DNA of 64,000 nucleotides from Streptomyces sp. P9-A4 (lineage in GTDB: Bacteria; Actinomycetota; Actinomycetes; Streptomycetales; Streptomycetaceae). Position numbers and translations under genes: made by a program. This document shows positions 17,841 to 26,803 of this stretch, in pieces. Under the pieces are notes generated by a model that worked only from the letters and a program-made list of their open reading frames with translations, was not told the DNA's origin and searched no databases. The DNA lies in assembly GCF_036634195.1 (NCBI RefSeq), contig NZ_JAZIFY010000001.1, positions 6,024,501 through 6,088,500 on the forward strand. Reading direction: 5' to 3'. Positions within the stretch are counted from its first letter, which is position 1; each line of letters starts with the position of its first letter.

Positions 17841-19262
17841 GTGAAGGACGACGACACCCGCTACGAGGCGGTCAGCAGCAGGGACGCCCGGTTCGACGGC
17901 GAGTTCTTCTTCGCCGTACGGACCACCGGAATCTACTGCCGTCCCAGCTGCCCCGCCGTCACCCCCAAACGGCAGAACGTCGCGTTCTTCCCGACGGCCG
18001 CCGCCGCCCAGGGCCACGGCTTCCGGGCCTGCCGCCGCTGCCGCCCGGACGCCGTGCCCGGCTCGGCGGCCTGGGACGTACGGGCCGATGTCGTCGGGCG
18101 CGCCATGCGGATGATCGGCGACGGCGTCGTCGACCGCGAAGGCGTGCCCGGGCTCGCCGGACGCCTCGGCTACAGCACCCGGCAGGTACAGCGCCAGCTC
18201 ACCGCCGAGCTGGGCGCGGGGCCCGTCGCGCTCGCCCGCGCCCAGCGGGCGCACACCGCCCGGCTGCTGCTCCAGACCACCGGACTGCCGGTCACCGAGA
18301 TCGCCTTCGCGGCCGGATTCGCCAGCGTCCGCCAGTTCAACGAGACCATCCGGCGTGTCTACGCCCGCACCCCCAGCGCCCTGCGAGCCGAGGCGGGCAG
18401 CGGCGCCGGAGCCCGTACCGCCCTCGCCGCCGGGGTGCCGCTGCGGCTCGCCCACCGGGGGCCGTACGCGGCCGACGAGGTCTTCGACCTGCTCGCCGCC
18501 GAGGCCGTGCCCCGGGTGGAGGAGGTCGTCGGCGCCCCCGGCGCCCGCACCTACCGGCGCACGCTCCGGCTCCCGTACGGCACCGGGGTCGTCTCCGTCG
18601 ACGAGCGGTCCGCCGGGCGCTGGCTGGAGGCCCGTATCCACCTCACCGAGCTGCGCGACCTGACCACCGCCGTGCACCGGCTGCGCCGCCTCTTCGACCT
18701 GGACGCCGACCCGTACGCGGTCGCCGAGCGCCTCGGCGCCGCCCCCGGGCTCGCCGCCGAGGTGGCCGCCCGGCCCGGCGTCCGCTCCCCGGGCACGGCC
18801 GACCCCGAGGAATTCGCCCTGCGGACCCTCCTCGGGGCCCGGGAGGCCGCCCGGATCGTCGAGACGCACGGCACGGCGCTGGCCACCGCCTGCGGCACCC
18901 TCACCCATGTGTTCCCCGAGCCCCGGGCCCTCACCGGCCACCCCGTCGCGGGCCCGCTGGCCCGCGCGCTCGCCGTCGGAACCGTACGCCTCGACCCCGG
19001 CGCCGACCGCGACGAGGCCGAGCGGGCGCTGCTCGCCGTCCCCGGTGTCACCGCCGGCTCCGCCGCCCTGATCCGGATGCGGGCGCTCGGCGACCCGGAC
19101 GTGCCCCCGGCGGGCGGTCCGGACGCGGAGGAATGGCGTCCCTGGCGCTCGTACGCGACGCGCTACCTCAGGACGCCGCTCCGGGGGACGCCGTCGCAGG
19201 GGCCTCCGCAAGACCCCAGCTGTGGATCCGGCGCGGATGGATCCGGATCACCTCCTCGCTGA
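17841..19262 (+). CDS. alkA: Ada-AlkA fusion: methyl-responsive regulator and 3-methyladenine DNA glycosylase
   Basis: 473 residues from the GTG at 17841, which has GGGAGG just upstream; an ATG 51 bases earlier is possible. The order is Ada zinc/metal-binding domain (RTTGIYCRPSCPA and FRACRRCRPD supply the four cysteines, about residues 25-70), AraC-type helix-turn-helix (LGYSTRQVQRQLTAELGAGP and ITEIAFAAGFASVRQFNET equivalents, about 90-170), AlkA N-terminal domain (about 190-260), and HhH-GPD glycosylase (about 290-465, with LLAVPGVTAGSAALIRMRAL). It lacks the C-terminal O6-alkylguanine methyltransferase of E. coli Ada. It should excise alkylated bases and sense phosphotriester methylation. 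Its last 95 bases overlap the convergent oxidoreductase gene. Confidence 0.93.
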   Translation: MKDDDTRYEAVSSRDARFDGEFFFAVRTTGIYCRPSCPAVTPKRQNVAFFPTAAAAQGHGFRACRRCRPDAVPGSAAWDVRADVVGRAMRMIGDGVVDREGVPGLAGRLGYSTRQVQRQLTAELGAGPVALARAQRAHTARLLLQTTGLPVTEIAFAAGFASVRQFNETIRRVYARTPSALRAEAGSGAGARTALAAGVPLRLAHRGPYAADEVFDLLAAEAVPRVEEVVGAPGARTYRRTLRLPYGTGVVSVDERSAGRWLEARIHLTELRDLTTAVHRLRRLFDLDADPYAVAERLGAAPGLAAEVAARPGVRSPGTADPEEFALRTLLGAREAARIVETHGTALATACGTLTHVFPEPRALTGHPVAGPLARALAVGTVRLDPGADRDEAERALLAVPGVTAGSAALIRMRALGDPDVPPAGGPDAEEWRPWRSYATRYLRTPLRGTPSQGPPQDPSCGSGADGSGSPPR

Positions 19263-19581
19263 AATGCGGGCCCAGGGCGTGCGAGCCCACGAGGAGTTCC
19301 GCCTCGCCCCGGATCTCGACGCCCCGCACCCGCCAGGGGTGCACGGACGCGAGGTCGTCGACGACCAGTGCCACCTTCGGGTTCTGCCGCAGGTTGCGCC
19401 ACTTCTTCGTACGGCCCATGGCGAGACCGCCCACCAGGACGGTGCCGTCCTCCTGCGGGAAGAAGCCCACCGGGTTCGCCTGCGGCTGTCCGGACGGGTC
19501 GACCGTGGCCATCCGGGCGAGCCGCCGCCCCTCGGTGAGATAGGCGAGTTCCGCTTCGCTGAAGCCCTCGAAATCCCTCAT
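19168..19581 (-). CDS. PPOX-class (pyridoxamine 5'-phosphate oxidase-like) F420/FMN-dependent protein
   Basis: 137 residues from the ATG at 19581 (MRDFEGFSEAELAYL). The split-barrel core is read as GRRLARMATVDPSGQPQANP, then VGFFPQEDGTVLVGGL, KWRNLRQNPKVALVVDD and the final VRGVEIRGEAELL, as in actinobacterial PPOX-class F420-dependent oxidoreductases that reduce small unsaturated substrates. The exact cofactor and substrate are not evident. The upstream frame to 19623 lacks conserved sequence. The 3' end overlaps the Ada-AlkA gene by 95 bases tail to tail. Confidence 0.85.
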   Translation of the reverse strand: MRDFEGFSEAELAYLTEGRRLARMATVDPSGQPQANPVGFFPQEDGTVLVGGLAMGRTKKWRNLRQNPKVALVVDDLASVHPWRVRGVEIRGEAELLVGSHALGPHFSEEVIRIHPRRIHSWGLAEAPATASPGAAS

Positions 19582-19686
19582 ACGTCCAGGATCGCGCCGT
19601 TCTCGGCGGGGCGGATCGGCCACCGGACCGATTCCGGCTCCCTCCTGCGGACCAGGACCAGGCGCGTCCGCAGCCTGCCCCCGTCC

Positions 19687-20169
19687 TCAGCCCCAGATCA
19701 CCGCGCCCGCCCACGCCCCCACGATCAGCAGGCAGGCGAACAGCTCGACCAGCACGCTCGTCCCCGCCGCCCGCATCACCGCCCGGGTCGCCGCCCCGGC
19801 CTGCCCGTGGCCGCCCAGCCGCAGCCGCTCCGAGAGGTAGATCCCGCCGATGAAACCGGGGATCGCGCCGAGCACCGGAATCAGTACGAAGCCCAGGATC
19901 GCGCCCGCCCCGGCGTACGCCACCATCCGCCGGGTGATGCCCACGCCCCGGAAACGGCGGGGTGGCAGCTGCCATACGACCACCTGGGTGAGCAGCAGCA
20001 GACCCGTCGCGGAGGCCAGCAGGATCCAGGCCAGGTCCGTCCGCTCGTGCAGCGACCACCACAGCATCGCCGCCCACACCAGCCACGTCCCCGGCACGCC
20101 GGGGGTGAGCACCCCGAACAGACCGAGCAGCATCACCGTCGCGATCAGCAGGAGCTGCCACACACCCAT
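19687..20169 (-). CDS. DUF456 family membrane protein
   Basis: 160 residues, with four or five hydrophobic segments: WQLLLIATVMLLGLFGVLTP, GTWLVWAAMLWWSL, WILLASATGLLLLTQVVVW, GAGAILGFVLIPVLGAIPGF and a C-terminal VLVELFACLLIVGAWAGAVI. The VPGTWL start and the glycine-rich LGFVLIPVLGAIPGFIGG motif are typical of DUF456, found in many actinobacteria with unknown function. It follows the PPOX gene in the same direction with about 100 bases between, so its own promoter is possible. Confidence 0.85.
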   Translation of the reverse strand: MGVWQLLLIATVMLLGLFGVLTPGVPGTWLVWAAMLWWSLHERTDLAWILLASATGLLLLTQVVVWQLPPRRFRGVGITRRMVAYAGAGAILGFVLIPVLGAIPGFIGGIYLSERLRLGGHGQAGAATRAVMRAAGTSVLVELFACLLIVGAWAGAVIWG

Positions 20170-20234
20170 CTGTCAAGGGTGCAGGATTCCGGGTGTCCCC
20201 GCAGGTCAAGGGCGACGGACGGAGTACGCGGCAG

Positions 20235-21218
20235 TCAGCCGCGCGCCACCCACCCCTTCTCGTACGCGTGCCAGCCCAGCTGCAGTCTCGTCGTGACCCC
20301 GGTCAGCTCCATCAGGCCCTTCACCCGCCGCTGCACCGTCCGCAGCCCCAGGTCCAGCTGCTTCGCCACGCTCGCGTCCGTCATCCCGGCCAGCAGCAGC
20401 GACAGGATCTCCAGGTCCATGACATCCGGGCCCGGAGCCTCGTCCTCGGTGATCTGCGCGCCCGCCCCGAGCCGCAGCGGCAGCGCCTCCCGCCACACCG
20501 ACTCGAACAGGCCCGTCAGCGATTCGAGCAGTCCGCTCGCGTGCACCACGATCGCCGCCGGTTCCACGCCCCGCCCGGTCAACGGCACCATCGCCAGGTT
20601 CCCGTCGGCGACCACCAGCTTCGTCGGCACCCGGTCCGCGACCCGGATCCTCTCCTCGCGGCCGAGCGCCGCCGAGAGCTCCAGCAGCCCGGAGGGGAGC
20701 GTCAGCACCTCGCGCTCGATGACCACCCGGTAGCGCACCCCGCGCCCCGCCGCCTGTTCCTCCGCGTCGTTCTCCAGACCGGAGACCGCGATCGGCTTGC
20801 CCGTCACCAGGGCGCAGACCTCGTCCTGCGCGCCCAGCTGGAGCTGGAGGAAGCGGTGGGTGACGGCGCTCGCGCCGGTCACCACCTCCACCAGGTCGTG
20901 CACGGCCGCCTCCGCCGCCTCCGCCCGGTACTCCTCCGCGAGCAGCGCCGCCGCCAGCTCCGCCTGCTCCAGCTCGTGCCGCTGCTGGGTCAGCAGGGCG
21001 CCGAGCGCCACCCCCGGGGGCGCCGCCACCCAGCGCCCGGTCCGGGCCGAGGACTGCGCGGCGAGGCCCTGCGACTCCAGACGGCGCAGCGCCCGCTCGG
21101 TGTCGTGCTCGGGCAGCGCGAGCCGGTGCGCGAGGTCGGTCACCTCGGCCGCGCCCAGCGCGACCAGCGCCCGGTACGCGGACTCCTGGCGCTCGTCGAG
21201 TCCTATCGCTCCCAGCAT
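20235..21218 (-). CDS. LuxR-type regulator with TrmB-like N-terminal winged helix
   Basis: 327 residues from the ATG at 21218 (MLGAIGLDERQESAYRALVA). Residues 1-75 form a TrmB/MarR-like winged helix (VTDLAHRLALPEHDTERALRRLE). A helical and ligand-type middle region follows. The C-terminal 60 residues are a LuxR helix-turn-helix (DLEILSLLLAGMTDASVAKQL with LGLRTVQRRVKGLMEL). This two-DNA-binding-domain layout is common in Streptomyces, often associated with secreted proteases or cell-surface genes. It is divergent from the large subtilase gene with 233 bases between; control of that gene is plausible but inferred. Confidence 0.85.
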   Translation of the reverse strand: MLGAIGLDERQESAYRALVALGAAEVTDLAHRLALPEHDTERALRRLESQGLAAQSSARTGRWVAAPPGVALGALLTQQRHELEQAELAAALLAEEYRAEAAEAAVHDLVEVVTGASAVTHRFLQLQLGAQDEVCALVTGKPIAVSGLENDAEEQAAGRGVRYRVVIEREVLTLPSGLLELSAALGREERIRVADRVPTKLVVADGNLAMVPLTGRGVEPAAIVVHASGLLESLTGLFESVWREALPLRLGAGAQITEDEAPGPDVMDLEILSLLLAGMTDASVAKQLDLGLRTVQRRVKGLMELTGVTTRLQLGWHAYEKGWVARG

Positions 21219-21306
21219 GGATTGCCCCACCCCTCGCCCCACCTCCGGCGGGCGTACCGGATCTTCCCGGGACATTCACCGGAGGCATTCGTTCCGTTGG
21301 TGACCT

Positions 21307-21336
21307 GGCGGGAAACGGCCACGGCGTATTCCCGCC
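21307..21336. promoter_or_regulatory. Inverted repeat in the luxR-subtilase intergenic region
   Basis: GGCGGGAA (21307-21314) and TTCCCGCC (21329-21336) form an 8-bp inverted repeat with a 14-base spacer between the divergent genes. It could be an operator for the LuxR-type protein or part of an RNA leader. Confidence 0.35.
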
Positions 21337-21409
21337 TTGCCCATCATCCCTGCACCGCCCTCACCTCTGCCAATGTGGCGCCACCGCAGCACCAACAACC
21401 TCTGGAGAC

Positions 21410-21429
21410 GGGCGTCTTGCGCCCTTTTT
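21410..21429 (+). terminator. Terminator-like hairpin in the leader of the subtilase gene
   Basis: GGGCG-TCTTG-CGCCC followed directly by TTTTT, ending 22 bases before the ATG at 21452. T-tailed hairpins are rare in this GC-rich DNA. It could attenuate subtilase transcription. The stem is only 5 bp, so the call is tentative. Confidence 0.4.
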
Positions 21430-21451
21430 CCGGAATCAGATGGGGAGAGCG

Positions 21452-24400
21452 ATGCGCCCGATTTCGCGTACGGCCCTGGGAGCGGCGACCGCCGTCGTCC
21501 TGGCCGTCACCGCAGTCGCGCCGTCCATGGCGAATGAGCCGCAGGACGGCACGACCGGCAAGAGACCACCGGCAGGCAGCGAGGCCTCGGCCCGCGCCGG
21601 CGACCGCGCCGCCACGGTGACCCTGGTCACCGGCGACCGCGTCGTGGTCACCCGCGACGCCGAGGGCAACCCGGCCGCCACGGCCCTGCCCCGCGAGGAC
21701 GGCACCTTCCCCCTGGTCCAGACCCGCCGCTCCGGCCAGGACCTGTACGTCTACCCCGAGGGCGCCACCGCCGCGCTCGCCGCGGGACGCGTCGACGAGG
21801 AACTCTTCAACGTCACCGGACTCGTCCGCCAGGGCTACGACGACGCCGCCACCGGCACGCTCCCCCTCATCGCGGTCTACGGCTCCGACCTCGCCCGCTC
21901 CGTCCCCGCCGCCCCGCGCGGCGCCAAGCGCGGGCAGGTCCTCAGGACCGTCGACGGCGTCGCGCTCAAGACGGACAAGAAGCAGGCCGCCACCTTCTGG
22001 GCCGACGTCAACACCCCCACGGCCCGCTCCGCCGCCGGGATCACCAAGCTCTGGCTCGACCGCAAGGTCCAGGCCACATTGGAGCGCTCCACCAAGCAGG
22101 TCCACGCCCCCGAGGCCTGGGCCGCCGGCTACGACGGCACGGGCACCAAGGTCGCCGTCCTCGACACCGGCGCCGACGCCGAGCACCCCGACCTCAAGGG
22201 CCGGATCGCCGCCTCGGAGAACTTCACCGACTCCGAGACCACCGGCGACCGCCAGGGCCACGGCACCCACACCATCTCCACCGTCGGCGGCTCCGGCGCC
22301 GCGAGCGGCGGCAAGAAGAAGGGCGTCGCGCCCGGCGCGGCCCTCCTCAACGGCAAGGTCCTCAACGACTCCGGCTCCGGCGCCGCCTCCTGGATCATCG
22401 CCGGCATGGAGTGGGCCGTCGCCCAGGGCGCCGACGTGGTCTCGATGAGCCTCGGCAGCCCCGTGCCCACCGACTGCACCGACCCGATGAGCGTCGCGGC
22501 CGAGGAACTCGCCCAGAACAAGGGCACGTTGTTCGTCATCGCCGCCGGCAACTCCGGGCCGACCCTCAACACCGTGTCCTCGCCCGGCTGTGCGCCCAGC
22601 GTGCTCACCGTCGGCGCCACCGACCGCGACGACTCCACCGCGTACTTCTCCAGCCGCGGCCCGACGATCGTCAACCACACCCTCAAGCCCGAGATAGCGG
22701 CGCCCGGCGTCGGCATCTCCGCCGCCGCGGCCGGCGGCCGGGGCGTATACGCCTACCGGTCCATGTCCGGCACGTCGATGGCCACCCCGCACGTCGCGGG
22801 CGCAGCCGCCATCGTCAAGCAGCGCCACCCCGACTGGACCGCCCAGCAGGTCAAGGCCGCACTGGTCGCCTCCGCCGAGAGCTCCGTGCCCGGCGACGTC
22901 CGCGAGGTCGGCGGTGGCCGCCTCGACGTCAAGGCCGCGATCGACCAGACGGTCCTCGGCGCCCCCGCCGTCCAGGGCGGCACCTTCAACTGGCCGCAGG
23001 ACAAGAGTGACCGCACCACGGTCTCCGTCCCGTACACCAACACCTCCGACGCCGCCGTCACCCTGAACCTGGCGGTCGAGCGGGTCACCGGCAACGACGG
23101 CTCCAGTGTGCGGAGTTCGGTCGCCCGCCTCGGCAGGCGTACCGTCACCGTCCCGGCCGGCGCCACCGTCCAGGTCCCGCTGGACCTCGACCCCTCGGCC
23201 CGCCTCGAAGCCGCCCAGTACGGCGACGTCACCGGCCGCGTGCTCGCCACCGGCCCCGGCGGCGTCCATGTCTCCACCCCGTTCTCGCTGTACGTCGAGC
23301 CCGAGACGGTCACCCTCCGCGTCAAGATGATCGACCGTCAGGGCAAGCCCGCCGACGGAGCCTCCTCCCTCGACATCATCGGCACCGACGACGCCAGCGG
23401 AGAGCGCCGCTTCAACGAGGGCGCCGCCGACCAGGTCTACCGCCTGCGCCCCGGCAGCTACTTCCTCTCCTCCTTCGTCACCACCCCCGACGCGGGCGAG
23501 GGCGCCAGGCTGTACGACTCGATCAGCTACCTCGGCCGCCCCCAGGTGGAGCTGAAGAAGGACACCACCGTCGTCCTCGACGCCCGCAAGGCCCACAAGC
23601 TGTCGGTGAAGGCCGACCGGGCCACCGAACTCCGGGGCGCCACCCTCGCGTTCGCCCGCTCCTGGGACGACTCCTGGCTGCACGCCGGAACCGCCACGGG
23701 CCCGCGCACCATCCGCGGCTACTACGCCTCGGTCGAAGGCCGGGCCGACGAGGGCGACTTCGAGTTCGGCAGCTACTGGCGCGCCGCAGCCCCGCAGATC
23801 ACCTCGCTGCGCACCACCGACGGCCTGGCGCTGCACCCGCTGACCGCCTCCATCGCCTCCGACAACCTCGACGGCACCGGCTCCGCCCGGCTCGTCGACG
23901 CCGGTACGGGCACCCCGGAGGAGCTGAAGGCCGCCGGCGTCCAGGGCCGTATCGCCCTGGTCCGGCTGCCCGACGACTCCACCGCGGCGGGCGCCATCGC
24001 CCGCAACGCCAAGACCGCCGGCGCCGTCGCCGTCGTCGCGTACCACTCGGCCCCGGGCCGCTGGTACCCGGGCGGTGGCTTCACCGGACTGGGCCTGCCG
24101 ACCCTCTCCGTCCCCGCCGACGAGGCGACCGCACTCCTCGGCAGGCTGGCGGCCGGCGAGGTCACCCTCGCCTGGAAGGCCACCGCGAAGAGCCCGTACG
24201 TCTACAACCTCGCCTTCCCCGAGACCGCCGCGATCCGCGACGACAAGAACTACCGGGTCCGCGACGGGCAGTTGGGCCGCACGGACGCGAGCTACGGCTC
24301 GTCCGGCGTCGCCACCGACTTCACGGACTTCCCGGCCGCCCACCGCCCGAACGGCGTCGCCGTCTCCTTCGGCTCCCTGGAGACCGTCCCGGCGCCCGGC

Positions 24401-25213
24401 ACCCGCACCGAGTACTACTCCACCGGTGACACCGCCTGGTCGCAGATGGTCAACAGCAGCTTCCCGTTCGGTGAGCTGATGATGGGCGCACACCGCACGT
24501 ACACGCCCGGCGAGAAGCGCACCGAGAAGTGGTACGACGGCGTCATCGCCCCCACCGCCCCGCGCGACACCACCGGCAAGCCGGTTCTCGCGGCCGAGCG
24601 ACAGGGCAACATCATCGGCTTCGCCGCCGCCATGTGGGGCGACAGCACCCACTACGCCGAGGCCGGCTCCTTCGGTGACATCGGCAATGTGCGCCTCAGC
24701 CGCGACGGCGAGGTCCTGGGCGAGAACGGCTGGCCCTTCGGTGCCTTCGAGGTACCGGCCGAAGCCGGGACGTACACCCTCGAACAGAACATCATGAAGT
24801 TCGGCAGCAAGGTGTGGGCCCGCTCCACCTCCGTCAACTCGGTGTGGAAATTCACCTCCAAGCTCGACGAGAGCGTCTATTCTCAGGGCATCCCGATTCT
24901 CTTCCCCCGGTACGACCTGCCGGAGGACGGACTCAAGACCCTCGCCGCGACCGACGGCCAGCAGATCGGCCTCACCGCGACGGGTCACGCGGGCTACACC
25001 CCCGCTGCGCTCACCTCGGCGAAGCTCTCGTACTCCTATGACGGGGGTACGACCTGGACCGAAGCGCGGGTCTCCCAGCAGGGCGGACAGTGGACCGCGA
25101 CCGTGAACCACGCGGGCGCGGCCGGCAAGCCGGTCACCCTGAAGACCGAACTGACGGACGCCAACGGCAACTCCGTCACCCAGACCGTGGTCCGCGCCTA
25201 CGACGTGCGCTGA
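21452..25213 (+). CDS. Large secreted S8 family serine protease (subtilase)
   Basis: 1253 residues from the ATG at 21452, preceded by GGGGAGAG; an in-frame ATG at 21440 is possible but less well spaced. Signal peptide: MRPISRTALGAATAVVLAVT followed by AVAPSMA. An inhibitor-like prodomain covers about 40-200. The catalytic domain (about 225-500) shows Asp238 in VAVLDTGAD, His270 in GHGTHT, the oxyanion Asn in IAAGNSGP, and Ser442 in SGTSMATPHVAGA. The remaining 750 residues are beta-rich domains including a PA-like insert (GAIARNAKTAGAVAVVAYHS) and a terminal Ig-like fold. Such proteins are exported proteases of Streptomyces with nutrient-scavenging roles. A terminator hairpin follows at 25221. 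Confidence 0.95.
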   Translation: MRPISRTALGAATAVVLAVTAVAPSMANEPQDGTTGKRPPAGSEASARAGDRAATVTLVTGDRVVVTRDAEGNPAATALPREDGTFPLVQTRRSGQDLYVYPEGATAALAAGRVDEELFNVTGLVRQGYDDAATGTLPLIAVYGSDLARSVPAAPRGAKRGQVLRTVDGVALKTDKKQAATFWADVNTPTARSAAGITKLWLDRKVQATLERSTKQVHAPEAWAAGYDGTGTKVAVLDTGADAEHPDLKGRIAASENFTDSETTGDRQGHGTHTISTVGGSGAASGGKKKGVAPGAALLNGKVLNDSGSGAASWIIAGMEWAVAQGADVVSMSLGSPVPTDCTDPMSVAAEELAQNKGTLFVIAAGNSGPTLNTVSSPGCAPSVLTVGATDRDDSTAYFSSRGPTIVNHTLKPEIAAPGVGISAAAAGGRGVYAYRSMSGTSMATPHVAGAAAIVKQRHPDWTAQQVKAALVASAESSVPGDVREVGGGRLDVKAAIDQTVLGAPAVQGGTFNWPQDKSDRTTVSVPYTNTSDAAVTLNLAVERVTGNDGSSVRSSVARLGRRTVTVPAGATVQVPLDLDPSARLEAAQYGDVTGRVLATGPGGVHVSTPFSLYVEPETVTLRVKMIDRQGKPADGASSLDIIGTDDASGERRFNEGAADQVYRLRPGSYFLSSFVTTPDAGEGARLYDSISYLGRPQVELKKDTTVVLDARKAHKLSVKADRATELRGATLAFARSWDDSWLHAGTATGPRTIRGYYASVEGRADEGDFEFGSYWRAAAPQITSLRTTDGLALHPLTASIASDNLDGTGSARLVDAGTGTPEELKAAGVQGRIALVRLPDDSTAAGAIARNAKTAGAVAVVAYHSAPGRWYPGGGFTGLGLPTLSVPADEATALLGRLAAGEVTLAWKATAKSPYVYNLAFPETAAIRDDKNYRVRDGQLGRTDASYGSSGVATDFTDFPAAHRPNGVAVSFGSLETVPAPGTRTEYYSTGDTAWSQMVNSSFPFGELMMGAHRTYTPGEKRTEKWYDGVIAPTAPRDTTGKPVLAAERQGNIIGFAAAMWGDSTHYAEAGSFGDIGNVRLSRDGEVLGENGWPFGAFEVPAEAGTYTLEQNIMKFGSKVWARSTSVNSVWKFTSKLDESVYSQGIPILFPRYDLPEDGLKTLAATDGQQIGLTATGHAGYTPAALTSAKLSYSYDGGTTWTEARVSQQGGQWTATVNHAGAAGKPVTLKTELTDANGNSVTQTVVRAYDVR

Positions 25214-25220
25214 TCACGCC

Positions 25221-25268
25221 GGTCCGCCGGGCGTCCTTCCCGTGGGGGGTGGGGCCGCCCGGCGGACC
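25221..25268. terminator. Subtilase gene terminator
   Basis: Arms GGTCCGCCGGGCG (25221-25233) and CGCCCGGCGGACC (25256-25268), a 13-bp perfect stem with a 22-base loop, starting eight bases after the stop codon. Confidence 0.7.
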
Positions 25269-25336
25269 ACCCATTTGCAGCAACGGTTTTCCTGATGTCC
25301 CGTTTTCGGATCCCCCGCGCCGTGGAAAATAGGGGC

Positions 25337-26776
25337 ATGACTCAGCAGGGGGACAACTGGTGGGACAAGCTCTACGACGAGTCGGCGCCGGACACGGCCC
25401 CGACGGTCTCGGGTGACACGCTCGACGACCACTTCGCCACGGCACCCCGAGGCCCGGACCCGAAGGCGGTCCCGGCCCCGGAAGGGGCCGCGCCCCCGGG
25501 CGCGACGGCCGGGCCCACGCCCTGGGGGGCGCCCTGGGAGGCGCCCCGGGTCGGGCCGCGGACCTTCCCCGGGCCGCCGCCCCCGCCCCCGCCCGTCGAG
25601 GCGCCCACCGTCCAGGTCCGGGTCCCGACGACGGAACCGGTGCCTCCGGAGGCGGAGGGGGCGGAAGGACAGGATCCGGAGCCCGGCGCCGGAGCGCACG
25701 GAGACGGCGGCGGAAGCGGAGACGGGGACCTCACCGTCCAGGTCTCCGTGCCCCGCCCCCGTACCGGATTCATCGGGAGCAGACCGCCGACCTACGAGCC
25801 CGAGCCGACCGCGCTGCCCGTCGCCCGCCCCGGCGAGCTCGGCGAACTGGTCGCCGACACCGTGCTCGACGGCGCCCGCTACGGCACCTGCACCCTGCGC
25901 GCCGCCTCCGTACGCGGCGACTCCGCGCGCTACCGGGGCGAACCCCGGCGCGACGCCCTGCTCACCGCCCGCTTCGGCCACGACGAGACCGCGCTCGTCC
26001 TCGTCGCCGTCGCCGCGGGCTCCCGCGCCTCGGAGGACGCCCACCTCGCCGCCGCCGACGCCTGCCGGTGGATCGCCGAGGCCGTCTGCCGCAGCCACGC
26101 CCGGCTCTCCGAGGACATCGGCTCGGGCCGCCGAGGCGACCTGAAATCGGGACTCCACCGGCTCACCGACCGTACGTACGGCAAGCTCCGCGCCCGCGCC
26201 GCCGAGCGCGGCCTCGCCCCCGACGAGTACACCGCGTCCCTCCGCTGTCTGCTCGTCCCCGCCGACCCCGCGTGCCGCACCCGGGTCTTCTTCGGCATCG
26301 GCGGCGGTGGTCTGTTCCGGCTCCGCGACGGCTCGTGGCAGGACCTCGAACCGCTCCTTCCGGGGCCTGCCGCCGTCACCGGCGCCGCCGTCGTCGGCTT
26401 CGGCTCACCGCCCGCCGCCTCCGACCCCGTCTCCTCACTCGACGAGGCGCTCGACGAGGAGACCGAGGAGGGCGACCGGCTCACCATGGACCTGGGCATC
26501 ACCACCGCCCCCGGGCCGCTCGTCGAGGAGCCGGTGCCGCCGCCCGCCGAGCCGTTCCGCTTCCGGGCCTCCGTCGCCCGCCCGGGCGACACCCTGCTGC
26601 TCGCCTCCGCCGGCCTCGCGGAGCCGATGCGCGGCGAACCGGCCCTCGCCGGCGAACTCGCGGCCCGCTGGGCGGACGCCGAAGCGCCCGGCCTCGCCGC
26701 CTTCCTCGCCGACACCCAGCTGAGAGTGACCGGGTACGCCGACGACCGTACGGGGGTGGGCGTCTGGGAGGCGTAA
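25337..26776 (+). CDS. PP2C-like phosphatase-domain protein
   Basis: 479 residues from the ATG at 25337 (MTQQGDNWWDKLYDE); the frame is open 14 codons further upstream but the AGGGGC ribosome-binding site favours this start. Residues 1-150 are a low-complexity Pro/Glu/Gly region with pairs of TVQVRVP/TVQVSVP repeats. Residues 165-475 resemble a bacterial PP2C fold (GTCTLRAASVRGDSARYRGE, LVLVAVAAGSRASEDAHLAA, and at the end LLLASAGLAEPMRGEPALAG). The strict metal-binding DG motif is replaced by AVAAGS, so activity is uncertain. It precedes poxB by 27 bases and is likely co-transcribed with it. Confidence 0.7.
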   Translation: MTQQGDNWWDKLYDESAPDTAPTVSGDTLDDHFATAPRGPDPKAVPAPEGAAPPGATAGPTPWGAPWEAPRVGPRTFPGPPPPPPPVEAPTVQVRVPTTEPVPPEAEGAEGQDPEPGAGAHGDGGGSGDGDLTVQVSVPRPRTGFIGSRPPTYEPEPTALPVARPGELGELVADTVLDGARYGTCTLRAASVRGDSARYRGEPRRDALLTARFGHDETALVLVAVAAGSRASEDAHLAAADACRWIAEAVCRSHARLSEDIGSGRRGDLKSGLHRLTDRTYGKLRARAAERGLAPDEYTASLRCLLVPADPACRTRVFFGIGGGGLFRLRDGSWQDLEPLLPGPAAVTGAAVVGFGSPPAASDPVSSLDEALDEETEEGDRLTMDLGITTAPGPLVEEPVPPPAEPFRFRASVARPGDTLLLASAGLAEPMRGEPALAGELAARWADAEAPGLAAFLADTQLRVTGYADDRTGVGVWEA

Positions 26777-26803
26777 CCGGCCGGTCCGTGTGTTGATGGA
26801 GCC

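Noticed and set aside
21344..25111. 1255-codon minus-strand open frame opposite the subtilase
   Set aside because: Antisense shadow of the protease; it is Gly/Val/Arg-rich without domains, while the plus strand has the full catalytic triad.
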